NCBI GenBank assembly: GCA_963921795.1
Contig: OY997658.1
Span: 49,627,523-49,691,522, forward strand
Direction: 5' to 3'
From: Nannobrachium achirus
Lineage: Eukaryota > Chordata > Actinopteri > Myctophiformes > Myctophidae
Length of the DNA: 64,000 bases
The position numbers and the translations under genes are program-made. Positions 1 through 10,085 of this stretch are shown here, one piece after another. Position 1 is the stretch's first letter; the number at the start of each line of letters is the position of its first letter. The notes under the pieces were generated by a model, which had not been told where the DNA came from, ran no database searches, and was given only the letters and a program-made list of their open reading frames with translations.

Positions 1-291
1 GAGGGGGAGGACGTTGACTGAGCCGCTAGCGAGAGCAAATCCTGACTCTCACAATGGCTTTTTCATGCCTCTTGCTTAGGCATGCCAATACCACAATGCA
101 TGATGGGTACAGGATTCTAATACTAAAATAAACGTATTCTTGTAAAAAATAAGCTTAATTGACACATGAAAGCCTGAATTCAGAGCGTTGCTAACCTATA
201 GTAGTTTCTAGTGTTTAAAATGTACATAACAATCCACAACGGTCATTGTTATTGCTGGGAATCACTACTCTACTCCAAACCCATTGTAGGT
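1..291 (+). promoter_or_regulatory. 5' flank of U2 snRNA gene
   Basis: This is the upstream flank of the U2 snRNA start at 292. A CCAAT at 85-89 and an SPH/Staf-like stretch at 92-110 (ATGCATGATGGGTA) lie about 185-205 bases before the start, the usual distance for an snRNA distal element. I could not pick a convincing proximal sequence element near -55. The role is inferred from position. Confidence 0.35.
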
Positions 292-378
292 ATCGCTTCT
301 CGGCCTTTTGGCTAAGATCAAGTGTAGTATCTGTTCTTATCAGTTTAATATCTGATACGTCCCCTACCCGGGGACCAT
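292..378 (+). ncRNA. U2 snRNA, 5' part (nt 1-87), interrupted
   Basis: The sequence matches vertebrate U2 snRNA from its first nucleotide (ATCGCTTCTCGG) through stem-loop I, the branch-point recognition GTAGTA, the Sm-proximal stem and part of stem-loop II. At nt 87 the match stops and a retrotransposon begins. The rest of U2 resumes at 6244. This half cannot make a working U2 RNA. U2 base-pairs with the intron branch point in the spliceosome. Confidence 0.93.
329..378 (+). repeat. Target-site duplication of Keno-type element, left copy
   Basis: These 50 bases (U2 nt 38-87) are identical to 6244-6293, on the other side of the retrotransposon. The first two or three bases could instead belong to the element's A-rich tail, so the true duplication is 47-50 bp. 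Confidence 0.93.
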
Positions 379-379
379 C

Positions 380-405
380 ATCGCTTCTCGGCCTTTTGGC
401 TAAGA
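380..405 (+). repeat. Second copy of the U2 5' end at the element's 5' terminus
   Basis: These 26 bases are identical to U2 nt 1-26 (292-317). They follow the left target duplication after one extra C, and the element's own sequence continues directly after them. Either the element RNA normally starts with a U2 leader, or the reverse transcriptase jumped to U2 RNA at the end of integration. Confidence 0.9.
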
Positions 406-736
406 CAGCGGTCGCCACTAGACGTGGGTATAGGTTGAGTCTCCTCTGTGGCTCATTCTTTCCTTTATATAGTGGTTCATTGTCAATTTGTTATCTCCTG
501 TATAATAAAGTAATTTCATTCAGTCAAGTGAGTGAGATCTTTATATTACTTTTGCACTGCGTTTAGAATAATTTGTTTTAAAGTTATTGTCTGAATTACA
601 ATATCTGCTGACCGGTTTGAGGTGAGTGGTTAAAGTTTTCTTGTCCCCTTTGGGACATTATTTGCTTTTACTTAGTGCCTCTTGTCTGGTTTAGACTGTT
701 GTTTGTTTTTAACTGTTAGGTGGAGGTGCCTCCACC

Positions 737-2146
737 ATGTCGGCTTCCCGTGCCGGCTTGGGGAGGCATCACACTGTTCGTTTTAATCTTCCTGATGATG
801 AGCTGCGGGGTTTGACCAGGATGGATTTCTCCCGTAGATTTATCCTGGGAGAATTAAAATTCACCCCAGATGACATCAACTGCATTTTGCAACTACCCAT
901 GAAAAAAGGCTTTGATGTCAGTTTTTGCAGTGCTTGGAATTTAAGAGATTTTTGGAATCGCTATGAGAATGTGAAAGACCAGTTTGTATCCTTTCAAGTG
1001 GAAGAGCTAACTGACAGCTCAGAGAAAACAGTGACTGTCAGGATGTTTAATGAAACTGTGAAAGGCTGTGACATAAAAATATGGCTGGCCAGATATTGCT
1101 CTGTAAAAGCTGACCCTACCAAGCATTATGATGCTGATGGAATTTGGGATTGTAGCTGGAGGGTCAAGGTAAAACAGCTACCTGACCCCCAGGGCTACCA
1201 AGGCCTGAAGCAGATTCCACCTGTAATAATGCTTGGGGAAAACAGAGGCTACATTAACTATGTAGGTCAACCCAAGCTCTGCCGCAAGTGTGGAGAGCAT
1301 GGACACCTGGTAGAGGCTTGCAAAAATGTTGTTTGTGGGAAATGCAGGAAAATTGGTCATGTTTTTGACAACTGTCCCAATGGTAGAAGCTGCAATCTCT
1401 GTGGAGAGAAAACACACCTCTTCAGAAATTGTCCTAAGTCTTTTGCTAATATTGCCAAAAATGGGCCCAGAAATGTGTCACAAAATGGCCGACCAAACAT
1501 TTCGGCTAATGTGGCTAATATGGTAACTGATGACATCATTCACCAGGATCCCCCACAGAGCCCTTTCAGTGGTGGAGAGGATGTAGGTGAGGCGGGAGAA
1601 AGGGAGGAGTCTGTGATCCCCCCAGAGGGTGTGGTCGAGGGGGAGGTACAGACAAGAGGTGGAGCTGGAGCAGAGAGGGCGGAGCCAGTGGTGATGGGTG
1701 GTCATGTGTCTGACGTCTCTAGTGAGACCGGCAGTCAGATGTCCACAGAGTCAAGTAAGGAAGAAGTGAGTAGAGTGAGTGAGAGCCCAGCCAGTAACAC
1801 CTCCCTCCCTAATGCCCAGCCAGGTGCCAAGAGGACAGCGTCTGAACTGTCTCCTCAAGCTCCTGGAGCTGAGGAGAAGAAGGGAAGACCTGGCTCTATA
1901 GAGGGAGAGCCCAGAGTTTTCCCTGAAAACAGTTCCCAAAACTCTGACTCTTTTGTCAGTATGACTACTATAAACCTGATGAACCCTATAACACAATCAA
2001 CACCAAATGATAAAGTCCATGACATGAGAATGGTTGAACGCCCTAGTGGCGAGGATGCAGCCAACAACCTGGCATCTAATGATGTGGATGTTAGGGAAGG
2101 GCTGTGTCCACAAGATGTTTTTGTTAATTTTAAGAAAGGAGTTTAA
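737..2146 (+). CDS. ORF1 protein of Keno-type retrotransposon (zinc-knuckle, nucleic-acid binding)
   Basis: A 469-residue frame. Three tandem CX2CX4HX4C knuckles lie at about residues 181-235 (starting CRKCGEHGH, CGKCRKIGH and CNLCGEKTH), the usual ORF1 signature of vertebrate Tx1-group elements. The N-terminal 170 residues are mixed basic and aromatic; the C-terminal half is low-complexity and rich in S, E, G and P. ORF1 proteins of such elements bind the element RNA and are needed for its ribonucleoprotein. The start is the first ATG after the 5' UTR, in a CCACCATG context. The stop lies 23 bases before the ORF2 start, which suggests reinitiation for ORF2. No frameshift is seen. Confidence 0.9.
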   Translation: MSASRAGLGRHHTVRFNLPDDELRGLTRMDFSRRFILGELKFTPDDINCILQLPMKKGFDVSFCSAWNLRDFWNRYENVKDQFVSFQVEELTDSSEKTVTVRMFNETVKGCDIKIWLARYCSVKADPTKHYDADGIWDCSWRVKVKQLPDPQGYQGLKQIPPVIMLGENRGYINYVGQPKLCRKCGEHGHLVEACKNVVCGKCRKIGHVFDNCPNGRSCNLCGEKTHLFRNCPKSFANIAKNGPRNVSQNGRPNISANVANMVTDDIIHQDPPQSPFSGGEDVGEAGEREESVIPPEGVVEGEVQTRGGAGAERAEPVVMGGHVSDVSSETGSQMSTESSKEEVSRVSESPASNTSLPNAQPGAKRTASELSPQAPGAEEKKGRPGSIEGEPRVFPENSSQNSDSFVSMTTINLMNPITQSTPNDKVHDMRMVERPSGEDAANNLASNDVDVREGLCPQDVFVNFKKGV

Positions 2147-2169
2147 CCCTCTGGTTTTAGTCTTTTAAG

Positions 2170-5100
2170 ATGTCAGCTCTACTGTTTTTAACCATACTCA
2201 TGGCTTTCACAGTTTCCACACTAAATGTGCGAAGCGTGAGGTCGGGAGTGAGAGCCCAAAGTGTTCTATCCTTTCTTAATACTTTTAAGACTGATGTGCT
2301 TTTATTACAAGAATGCTCGTTGCCCTTTTTAAAATCATACAGAGAATGGGAAGACAAGTGGCCAGTGGGACCCTCCATATGGAGTGGTTCCAATCAGAAT
2401 AAAGCGGACGGTGTGGCCATTTTAATTAAGAACCCCCACATTCTGGTGAAGGGAAGCACGGTGGTGAGAGACGGGCGGGCTCTTTTAGTACATCTGACTT
2501 ATTTGGGGAGGGATTTTAACCTTCTTAATGTGTATGGTTTTACTGACAAGAACAGTAGATATGACCTTTTAGAAGACCTGCAGCCCCACATGCTAGGGAG
2601 GGATCCTTTAGTGGTGGGAGGGGATTTTAATTGTGTGTTAAGCAGGAAAGATAGACGAGGAGCAGGGGTTGAATTCAAAGTTGACAAGACGTCTGTTTTA
2701 TTACAGAGCATCTGTAGGGATTTTAGACTAATTGACTGTTTTAAAACCCTGCATCCCAGAGAGGAGGGCTTCACCTGGTCTAATGGTGACGGCACCAGAG
2801 CCTCTCGCATTGACTATGTTTTTACACGGGACTGTCCGCCCACCGATGCTAGATTAACCCCTGTTTTCTTTTCTGATCACGCTATGCTTTCTGTCACCCT
2901 TTCACTTCCCTCAGGTGTGACAGTAGGGAGGGGTCTGTGGAAACTAAACTGCTCCCTGTTAGAGGATGAGGAGTTAGTAAACCAGTACCGGGAGCAGTAC
3001 AGTCAATGGCAGACCCTTCAGGACTGTTATGACTCACGTGCACTTTGGTGGGAGATGGTGAAGGGAAGGACACAGACTTTCTTCAGAGAGGCAGGTAAGA
3101 GAAAGAAAGCTAGGGAAGATAGACGCATGTTGGGGCTGCAAAAAAGACTCCAGCGTTATTTTGACTACAACCAGCAGGGTTTTGATTTTAATGACTTGAT
3201 TAAAGAAGTAAAACAAGAAATGTCAGATTTGGCAGAAATCAAGAGTCGTGGAATCATTTTAAGAAGTAGAGAAAGAGAAATAGAAGAAGGAGAAAAGTGT
3301 ACAAGGTACTTTTTTAAAAAGATTGTTAACAGAGGGGAGGGAATGGTAAAGTTAAAGAAGGAGGATGGGGAGGTGGTGGAAGACATAGAAGAGATGAAAG
3401 AAGTAGTAGAGGGCTTTTATGGGGACTTGTACTCTGAAAAAGAAATTGACTTAAATACCATGACAGAGGTTCTAGGTTTTTTAGACAAAACAGTCTCAGA
3501 CAGTGAGCTTTTATCCCAGGATTTTACACTTTTAGAGTTGGATAAATGTTTGAGAGGTTTTAAGAAAGGGAAGTCCCCAGGAAATGACGGACTTCCTTTA
3601 AACTTTTATCTGACTTTCTGGGACATTTTAGCATCTGACTTATTGACTGTTTTTAAAGACCTAGAGCGACTAGATCGACTACCTGACAGTTTTAGGTTAG
3701 GTATAGTAACTCTACTCCACAAGAAAGATGACAAGACTGACCTGAAGAACTGGCGACCGATTACACTGTTAAATTTTGACTGTAAACTTTTTAGTAAACT
3801 TTTAGCGTCACGGATGTCCATGGCTTTGGGGGAGGTGATCCACCCGGATCAAGCCTGTGCCTTACCGGGGAGGAGGATCACAGACAACCTAGTGCTGATC
3901 CGAGACACCATCTGTTATGCGAGAGACAGAAACATGCGGCTTATAGTCCTAAATCTAGATTTTGAGAAAGCTTTTGATCGGGTCTCGCACCAGTACCTTT
4001 TTAAGGTACTGCAAAAACTGGGGTTTCCAGGGAGGTTCATAGCGTGGGTGGGTTTGCTGTATAGAGATATCCGCAGCAGATTTGTTGTAAATGGGCATCT
4101 TACAAATGCAGTTGACTTACACTGCGGTGTCCGTCAGGGATGTCCGTTATCCGCCCTCCTTTACATCGCCGCCGTTGAACCATTGGCACAAATCTTGAGA
4201 AGGGACCAATGGATCAAAGGGGTAAGTATTCCAGGGAGTGGAGGGGAAACAGCCAATTGTTTTTTATACATGGATGATGTGAACATTTTATGCACTGACC
4301 TTTCATCCGTTAACAGGACACTTGACTTGACTGATTTTTATGGACGGGCCTCTGGTGCTAAACTTAATAGACACAAAACCCAAGCCCAGTTTTATGGACC
4401 TTGGAGAGCAACTGACATGACTGGACTTCCCCTGACTGTGACCCAGACTGACTTAAAGATACTGGGGGTCAAATTTGACAGACAGGGGGAGGGCAAAACC
4501 AATTGGCCAGACCTGGTAGGGAGAGTTAGGCAGCGACTGGGGTACTGGGGACTTAGAAGACTGACAATAGAAGGTAAGGTTTTAATCATCAAAGCTGTGA
4601 TTTTACCCTTGCTTTTATCTGTCTCCTCAGTTTTTATGCCTCCTAAACGAGTGATTTTAGACCTGGAACGAGCCATCTTTTATTTCATATGGGGATCCAA
4701 GTGGGAGAGACTGAGACGTGACGTAATGAAGAAGCCAAAGGAGAAGGGGGGGAAAGGAGTCCCCGACCTGTATTTATTTTTTGGCAGCCTTTACACCGCA
4801 CTACACATCACACACGCTACAGCCCCATCCAGAGAACACAAGACAGCTGCTATGGCCAGATACTGCATGGGGTCTTATCTCAGACACTTGCACCTTTTAC
4901 CAGTTGATCTTAGAGTTCCAGTGTCTTTTAACCTGCCACCTGCCTATGCTTTTATCAAGAAGTTTGTTCTGCACTTTAACCTTGAGCAGGATGTGGATGT
5001 TTTAAGTGACCACCGCTCTCTTCTCTCTCTTGTGCAGGAGCGGGAAACAGTGAGTCCAGTGCGCCTGCTTGCAGTAGGCGAGCCCCAGGCGGTGTGGTGC

Positions 5101-5562
5101 AATGTGAACCATCCTGCCCTCCCCAACAGACTCCGGGACCTGTCCTGGATGGTAGCTCACGACATCCTCCCAGTCAGGGCTGTTATGCACTCCCGGGGCA
5201 TGGCAGCGCACTCAACATGCCCCCGTCCTGGTTGTGGCGCACCTGAGACGGTGAGGCACTTGCTCTGGGAGTGCCGCGGTGCCGTAGACCAGTGGGCGAC
5301 AGCCGGCTCCCTGATCAATTCCCGTACTCAACCGGTAGGGGGCGTCCTCACAGCACAGCTAGTGCTGTATGGGGTGGGCCAGGATCGCTTGACAAAAGCT
5401 CAGTACACAAATCTCTGGCTCACCCTTGCCGCCATCAAAGACGCCATATGGACTACCCGCAACCTGCTGGTGAGCAAGCGCATGCACATCCCCCCCGTGG
5501 CTGCGATCCGTATGGCCGCAGCAACGGTCCAAGCGGCCGAAGCTGCAGGCGGCAGGCCCTAG
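2170..5562 (+). CDS. ORF2 protein: AP-endonuclease and reverse transcriptase of Keno-type element
   Basis: A 1,130-residue frame. The N-terminus is an apurinic-like endonuclease with the expected landmarks in order: TLNVRS (about 17-22), QECS with E48, VYGF, GDFN, SRIDY and SDH near 240. The reverse transcriptase follows with LPGRRITDN, LNLDFEKAFDRV, GVRQGCPLSALLY and the catalytic YMDD at 700-703. A CCHC-type finger (CPRPGCGAPETVRHLLWEC) starts near residue 1017. In Tx1-group elements the endonuclease nicks the target and the RT copies the RNA there. No inactivating change is seen. The start is the first ATG after ORF1; a second ATG ten codons on is possible. Confidence 0.93.
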   Translation: MSALLFLTILMAFTVSTLNVRSVRSGVRAQSVLSFLNTFKTDVLLLQECSLPFLKSYREWEDKWPVGPSIWSGSNQNKADGVAILIKNPHILVKGSTVVRDGRALLVHLTYLGRDFNLLNVYGFTDKNSRYDLLEDLQPHMLGRDPLVVGGDFNCVLSRKDRRGAGVEFKVDKTSVLLQSICRDFRLIDCFKTLHPREEGFTWSNGDGTRASRIDYVFTRDCPPTDARLTPVFFSDHAMLSVTLSLPSGVTVGRGLWKLNCSLLEDEELVNQYREQYSQWQTLQDCYDSRALWWEMVKGRTQTFFREAGKRKKAREDRRMLGLQKRLQRYFDYNQQGFDFNDLIKEVKQEMSDLAEIKSRGIILRSREREIEEGEKCTRYFFKKIVNRGEGMVKLKKEDGEVVEDIEEMKEVVEGFYGDLYSEKEIDLNTMTEVLGFLDKTVSDSELLSQDFTLLELDKCLRGFKKGKSPGNDGLPLNFYLTFWDILASDLLTVFKDLERLDRLPDSFRLGIVTLLHKKDDKTDLKNWRPITLLNFDCKLFSKLLASRMSMALGEVIHPDQACALPGRRITDNLVLIRDTICYARDRNMRLIVLNLDFEKAFDRVSHQYLFKVLQKLGFPGRFIAWVGLLYRDIRSRFVVNGHLTNAVDLHCGVRQGCPLSALLYIAAVEPLAQILRRDQWIKGVSIPGSGGETANCFLYMDDVNILCTDLSSVNRTLDLTDFYGRASGAKLNRHKTQAQFYGPWRATDMTGLPLTVTQTDLKILGVKFDRQGEGKTNWPDLVGRVRQRLGYWGLRRLTIEGKVLIIKAVILPLLLSVSSVFMPPKRVILDLERAIFYFIWGSKWERLRRDVMKKPKEKGGKGVPDLYLFFGSLYTALHITHATAPSREHKTAAMARYCMGSYLRHLHLLPVDLRVPVSFNLPPAYAFIKKFVLHFNLEQDVDVLSDHRSLLSLVQERETVSPVRLLAVGEPQAVWCNVNHPALPNRLRDLSWMVAHDILPVRAVMHSRGMAAHSTCPRPGCGAPETVRHLLWECRGAVDQWATAGSLINSRTQPVGGVLTAQLVLYGVGQDRLTKAQYTNLWLTLAAIKDAIWTTRNLLVSKRMHIPPVAAIRMAAATVQAAEAAGGRP

Positions 5563-6243
5563 GAACGCAGCCGCAAAGAAGCATGGCCTCTGCGCTCATT
5601 CGGACGAGGGAGACCGAAGCCCACAACAAAGGTCAGGGCCGCAGGCAGACTGACTGGTGATGTTCATTGACAGGTCCCGAGAGACCTGTCCGTTTGGAGG
5701 AGGCAGGATGGGGATCTAACCCGTTAGTGACTCACCCCGCTCCTGCACACAGAAACAGTTTGAATTGTGAATAAATTAAGAGTTTTTAACATCTTCCACT
5801 TTTTTAGTCTCTTGGTAAAAGAGCAACAGAACGTTTCCCTGATGATGGCTAGCCAGATTGCTTTTTAACTGACACTTTTTATGAACTCAACACACTTACA
5901 CTGACATACATAATGGTCTTCAAACAGCACTTTCAACACTGTTTTTTTAACCTGCTTTTTTAGTCATGATGCTCTGTTGTTTTTTACAAACTATGTTTTT
6001 AACTATGAAACAGGTTTTTAATAGCATGTGACACATCTTTTATTTATTTAAAATGCAGGTTATTTATTATTTTTTGAGTAGAAGAGAACAAAAAAACGGT
6101 GTAGAAGAGAAAAAAATGGTGTAGAAGAGAAAATGTGCTGTGTAGAAGAGAAAAAATACAATGAAATGTTAAATATTTGTTTTTATTGATGAAATGAATG
6201 TATGTAAAGGACAAGTGTTAATAAACCTTTTCGAAACAAAAAA
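5563..6243 (+). other. 3' UTR of the Keno-type element
   Basis: Non-coding, AT-rich. It holds four imperfect copies of a GTAGAAGAGAAAA motif (about 6078-6150) and an AATAAA at 6219 before a short A tract. Bases 5841-5862 share 21 of 22 positions with part of an unrelated MITE at 49919-49940. Confidence 0.8.
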
Positions 6244-6394
6244 ATCTGTTCTTATCAGTTTAATATCTGATACGTCCCCTACCCGGGGACCATATATTAA
6301 ATTGATTTTTGGAACTGGGAGATGGAATAGGGGCTTGCTCCGTCCACTCCACGCATCGACCTGGTATTGCAGTACCTCCAGGAACGGTGCACCC
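6244..6394 (+). ncRNA. U2 snRNA, 3' part (nt 38-188)
   Basis: The first 50 bases are the right target duplication. The rest runs through stem-loops III and IV and ends near GGTGCACCC. It differs from the vertebrate consensus at a few loop positions. No 5' end or promoter is attached, so it is a severed half gene. A 3' box may lie at about 6405-6420 but is unclear. Confidence 0.9.
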
Positions 6395-6694
6395 CCCTCT
6401 CTATGTCAAATGAAATATGTCTTTTACATTGCACTTGGGCACTAAGCTGGGAACCAAAGAGTGTATCCTGATGTTAAATTGGCTATTTTGTAGTAATTAT
6501 TTTTATTAGATTAATGCCTGGCCTCCCAGACGAAAGCCTCTTGGCCCTGAGTGTCACAGATTTATCACAGGTTTACAGTGGTAAAGAAGTGGGTGAAATT
6601 TGTTTTAGTGCATCGCTCCCATCGTATCGTTATGCATCGTACGTGCATCGTATCGTTATTTCCATAGAAAAAACAAATGTATAAGAATGATATA
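6395..6694. other. Intergenic, no gene seen
   Basis: This is the 3' flank of U2 with several imperfect CATCGTATCG repeats (about 6607-6658). I see no coding or RNA gene. Confidence 0.5.
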
Positions 6695-6944
6695 GGCGGC
6701 AGTGGCTCAGGGGTAGAGAAACCGTCATTAAAACACAGAGGGTTCCTGAAGGGTTCCATTTTCGAATCCGGGCTCCCCCAGAGTTAATATCGAAGAGTCC
6801 TTGAGCAAGTCTCTGAACCCCTAGTTGCTCCCTTTGAGCAGGTTGGTGCCTTGCATGGTTTCATCTGCCATCTGTGTGTGAATGTAATGCACAATCTCTG
6901 TAAAGCGCCTTGGATAAAGGCGCTATCGAAATGCACCATTTATA
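6695..6944 (+). mobile_element. tRNA-derived SINE
   Basis: It has a tRNA-like head with an A-box-like stretch (TGGCTCAGGGG) and a B-box-like TTCGAATCC. A body and a tail follow (AAAGCGCCTTGGATAAAGG, then ATGCACCATTTA). The same tail is found inverted at 28055-28340 and in fragments near 39780 and 40222. Confidence 0.75.
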
Positions 6945-7238
6945 TACTTGAAGGAATATTCAACTTTAAAAAAAAAACTTTTGGTCATTGTATCACTGTG
7001 GTAGCAAAGTACAGTAACTACAGTACAGTATAGATACTGTACAACGCGTCAAACGCGTCGTGGGCCTCCAGAGACATCAAAGAGATTGACGCGTTTACAC
7101 CTCGTGGGTGTTTAATGTGTTAACCGTGGTGCGTTTTTGATACATACACACAGACTGAAAGATCTGCAAAAAAGGGACTCCCCTACAACTCCAAAGTGAA
7201 GCCGGACTTCCACTTCGTCGTACGACGTGTTGCATTCT

Positions 7239-7310
7239 GAAAATAGCTTATCTACAAGCTCACAACACGTCAGATTCACGACACGTTGTGAGCTTGTAGA
7301 TCAGCTCTTT
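7239..7310. repeat. GATCTACAAGC palindromic core, stand-alone copy
   Basis: Inverted arms (CTACAAGCTCACAACACGT and its complement) around a short loop, flanked by AAAATAGC-like and GCTCTTTT-like ends. It is one of about 30 copies in the window. Confidence 0.8.
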
Positions 7311-7479
7311 TCACCACGCTAAGACCTTCAGAAACGTTTGGCTTCACGATAAAAGCTTATCAGCTTGCTTTCCCAGACAGAGGCAACGTGGAAAATTCAG
7401 ATTCGATGGCATTTCACACTGCAAAAGGGTACAGGAAAGTGGTCACCTAAACCTTGTGGGCACCAATGCTACATTGGCT

Positions 7480-7975
7480 ATTTGAAACATTGGAAATCAG
7501 GATTTTATTTAATCTTTAGGCCAGAACAGCCCTACCTACAACCCCACCTGTTCACTTAGATCAGCCAACACAAAGATGCTGACAGAACCCTCGATTAAAA
7601 AAACTCATGACAACAATCCACCCGTCCTAGACACTTTGCCCTCCTGGCCCCCAAACTGTTATGTGGAATAAACTCCCTGTTGCACTTAGAACGGCAGACT
7701 CACTCCCTAGCTTCTGCCGTGGTCTGAAGACTCACCTCTTCAGACTCTACCTTTATATAGCGCTTACTGTAGCACTTGCCTACCCTCAATGACCACACAC
7801 TTAATTTAGATAGCATATATTTTATAACGTTTTTACTGAGTAGGTGCTTGGTCTACCTAAGTTTTTCCTAGATTACAATGTCTATGCATTTGATGTATTG
7901 CTGTTGATAAATTACCTTGCTATTGTAAATCGCTCTGGATCAAGAGTGTCTGCTAAATCCCTTAAATTGCTATTG
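7480..7975 (+). mobile_element. L2-like LINE 3' fragment
   Basis: The decayed coding end resembles the C-terminus shared by L2/CR1-type elements (compare the frame at 61583-61786). The 3' tail AAGAGTGTCTGCTAAAT is typical of this group in fish. It is 5' truncated and not coding. Confidence 0.65.
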
Positions 7976-8485
7976 GTAGAATTTAGGTTACTATGACTAT
8001 GATAACTCCTGTGTTAAATTGTAGTTGATGTTTTTTTCCCCCTTTTTCGTCACTTTTTACATTAGGTGCGCTTTCTCTCTGGATCGCATCAATCAGACAT
8101 GTGGCAGTTCTACACAGTACTGCATTTTTTTCTTTTTCTTTTCTAAATCAAGGGCTAGCGGGAGAACACAACTACATTTGCTAACAAATATTAGCACGGT
8201 TATGTGCAAATTTGCTCTCAACTTGTAAGTAAACATTTGTTGGACTGTATTAAGGATTTCTTTTATATAATATGCAATATAACTTTGTAATTATCTCACA
8301 ACACTAACTGGACGAGGGCTACTATACGGATGTGTGGGTCTTTGACATGGTTCCTCACCTCTAGTAGTCTGCTTTGTTGTTTTACTACTAAATTAAGTTC
8401 AGTGAATAATTCATGGGCTGTAAATGAAAGCTGTGTGAGCAGCTATATAGATGCCTACGCCAGTTGTATTAAAACCTTTTAGGCT
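7976..8485. other. Intergenic, no gene seen
   Basis: AT-rich sequence without a supported gene. A T-rich stretch occurs near 8128-8145. Confidence 0.45.
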
Positions 8486-8859
8486 CAGGGCACCCTTGTA
8501 TAACCTTTTCACCCACAACACCCCTAAATTACATTGGTACTTGAGTTTACAGCACCTTAGATTTGTCAAATATGTAAATCTTTTCCCCATAAAATACAGT
8601 GCAGTCACAAGAAAACCTTGAGATAATATCTGTTTCCATTGTAGGACAGATTGGAAATAACTTTTTGGCGTTCAGCCATTTAAACCCCAGTATCCCTATC
8701 TTGGGGGGAACATTCACCAAAACACTTGGTGTATATAGGCTGGAAAAGGCTGTTTTGCTAATTATAATTGATTCATTTGAATTGTTATTGATCAATTCCA
8801 AATATTATCAAAGTATCCTGAGGCACCCCTGGACTTGAGTAACATCACCCAAGGGTGCC
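8486..8859. mobile_element. Probable MITE with GGGCACCCTTG ends
   Basis: CAGGGCACCCTTG at the left pairs with CAAGGGTGCC at the right, and the interior is non-coding. I did not find a convincing target duplication. Confidence 0.4.
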
Positions 8860-8867
8860 ACATAGAG

Positions 8868-9575
8868 GCCTGCAGCGGGAGCGCACTCCCGCGGGACCTG
8901 CAGGCGATATTTTAATCACCGCGGGCGGGGACATGCGGTCAAAATAACATCGGCGGGCGCCGCAAAATCCCGCACTCTCCCGCAATAAGCTTATATCTAT
9001 ACTTTAGCAAGATGTGAATATGTGGCGAATGTAATTTCCCCTGCTGAGCGCCTGAGGACAACGCATGCACCTACAGCACATGGACTTTCTTTTTCTCTCT
9101 CTCTCGCTCTAACTCCCCCTCCCTCCCTCTCTTGTCTGTTAACGGCAAACCGGTGGGCAGATATTTGCGGTGGCATTGTCACTCACTATTTAGCCTAAAT
9201 AACAACTATGTCGCCTATGTCCCATCGCAATATAAACTCTTTACCTCTGTTAACAACCTCACAGATGCTCCTCTCTCGCGCACACTAGTCCTCTTGGTTT
9301 TGGATCTCAATGGATAAGATACAAACGTCAACGTGCCTTCTTTAGCAAGTCAAGATGTGAATAGAGAACGCAATTCCCCCTGCTGAGTGAGGACAACGCA
9401 CCCACATTGATACAGTACGTGGACTGGAGTCTCTTTCTCTCCACCAAGTTCTCTCTCTCTCGCCTCTCACTCCGTGCCGTGGCTCCGTCGCTCGCCCTCT
9501 CCCTCTCTCTCTCTTTCTCTCATTTGTTATCACGCCACCGTCAGTAAACTGTTGCATTCACTCATTATTTCCATC
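8868..9575. repeat. CCCGC-rich repeat end followed by a degenerate tandem duplication
   Basis: 8870-8990 is rich in CCCGC/GCGGG and resembles the end of a DNA-transposon repeat. 8997-9180 and 9340-9560 are related units: both contain CTTTAGCAAG, CCCCTGCTGAG, GAGGACAACGCA, a CT-rich tract and CACTCATTATTT-like sequence. The duplication ends just before the tRNA-Leu gene. Confidence 0.5.
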
Positions 9576-9585
9576 AAGCATCAAT

Positions 9586-9668
9586 GTCAGGATGGCCGAG
9601 CGGTCTAAGGCGCTGCGTTCAGGTCGCAGTCTCCCCTGGAGGCGTGGGTTCGAATCCCACTTCTGACA
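9586..9668 (+). tRNA. tRNA-Leu (CAG)
   Basis: All four stems fold, with acceptor GTCAGGA paired to TTCTGAC (one G-T), a long type-II variable arm, and anticodon CAG at 9620-9622. A box (TGGCCGAGCGG) and B box (GGTTCGAATCC) are intact, the discriminator is A, and no CCA is encoded. The gene is not attached to a SINE tail, so it is probably functional. Confidence 0.96.
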
Positions 9669-9673
9669 GACCA

Positions 9674-9677
9674 TTTT
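9674..9677 (+). terminator. Pol III terminator of tRNA-Leu
   Basis: A TTTT run five bases after the discriminator base. Confidence 0.75.
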
Positions 9678-10085
9678 CATCACCACTACCACACTTCATT
9701 TCTACATACAGTATAAAGTGTTATAATTATACTGTATTACAACTACGGTAAATACAATACATGAAATAACCCTCCAGACACATATAGAAGCCACATAGAA
9801 GCCAACTGACATGACATATAACAAGACAGCTTCACTGGAAGCCCATATTTGGGGGGAAACTCCATTTGACTTAATGCATGTACTGCTTACTATCGGTTAA
9901 TTGTGATGTTGTTGCCGTAGGACCTTTGTGTTTGGCGTCAGTGTGGTTCCATTGTTGAGGGAGTCAATAGGGATCCAGAGAACTCCACCTTCCAAGCCGT
10001 GGCAGCACACCACCCCCACCCGTGAACAGCTGCACTGGCTTCCTGTCAAGTTCTGTATCTATTAAAAACTCCTCCTTTTCACCAC

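Larger units (their letters stand above)
379..6243 (+). mobile_element. Full-length Keno-type (Tx1 clade) non-LTR retrotransposon in U2 snRNA gene
   Basis: The element is about 5.9 kb: a 5' UTR (379-736), two long open frames (737-2146 and 2170-5562), and a 3' UTR that ends in AATAAA-like sequence and a short A tract. It sits inside U2 snRNA with a 50-bp target duplication. Keno is the named Tx1-clade family that targets U2 genes in fish; I assign it from the target site and the ORF architecture. Both frames are open and all key motifs are present, so this copy looks young and possibly active. The first-strand junction falls just after the branch-point recognition sequence of U2. Confidence 0.9.

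Noticed and set aside
5271-5660. 129-residue frame overlapping ORF2
   Set aside because: Shadow of the coding sequence in another frame with no known domain.
292-6394. A functional U2 gene
   Set aside because: Neither half has the full RNA with promoter; the insertion separates nt 1-87 from the 3' domain.
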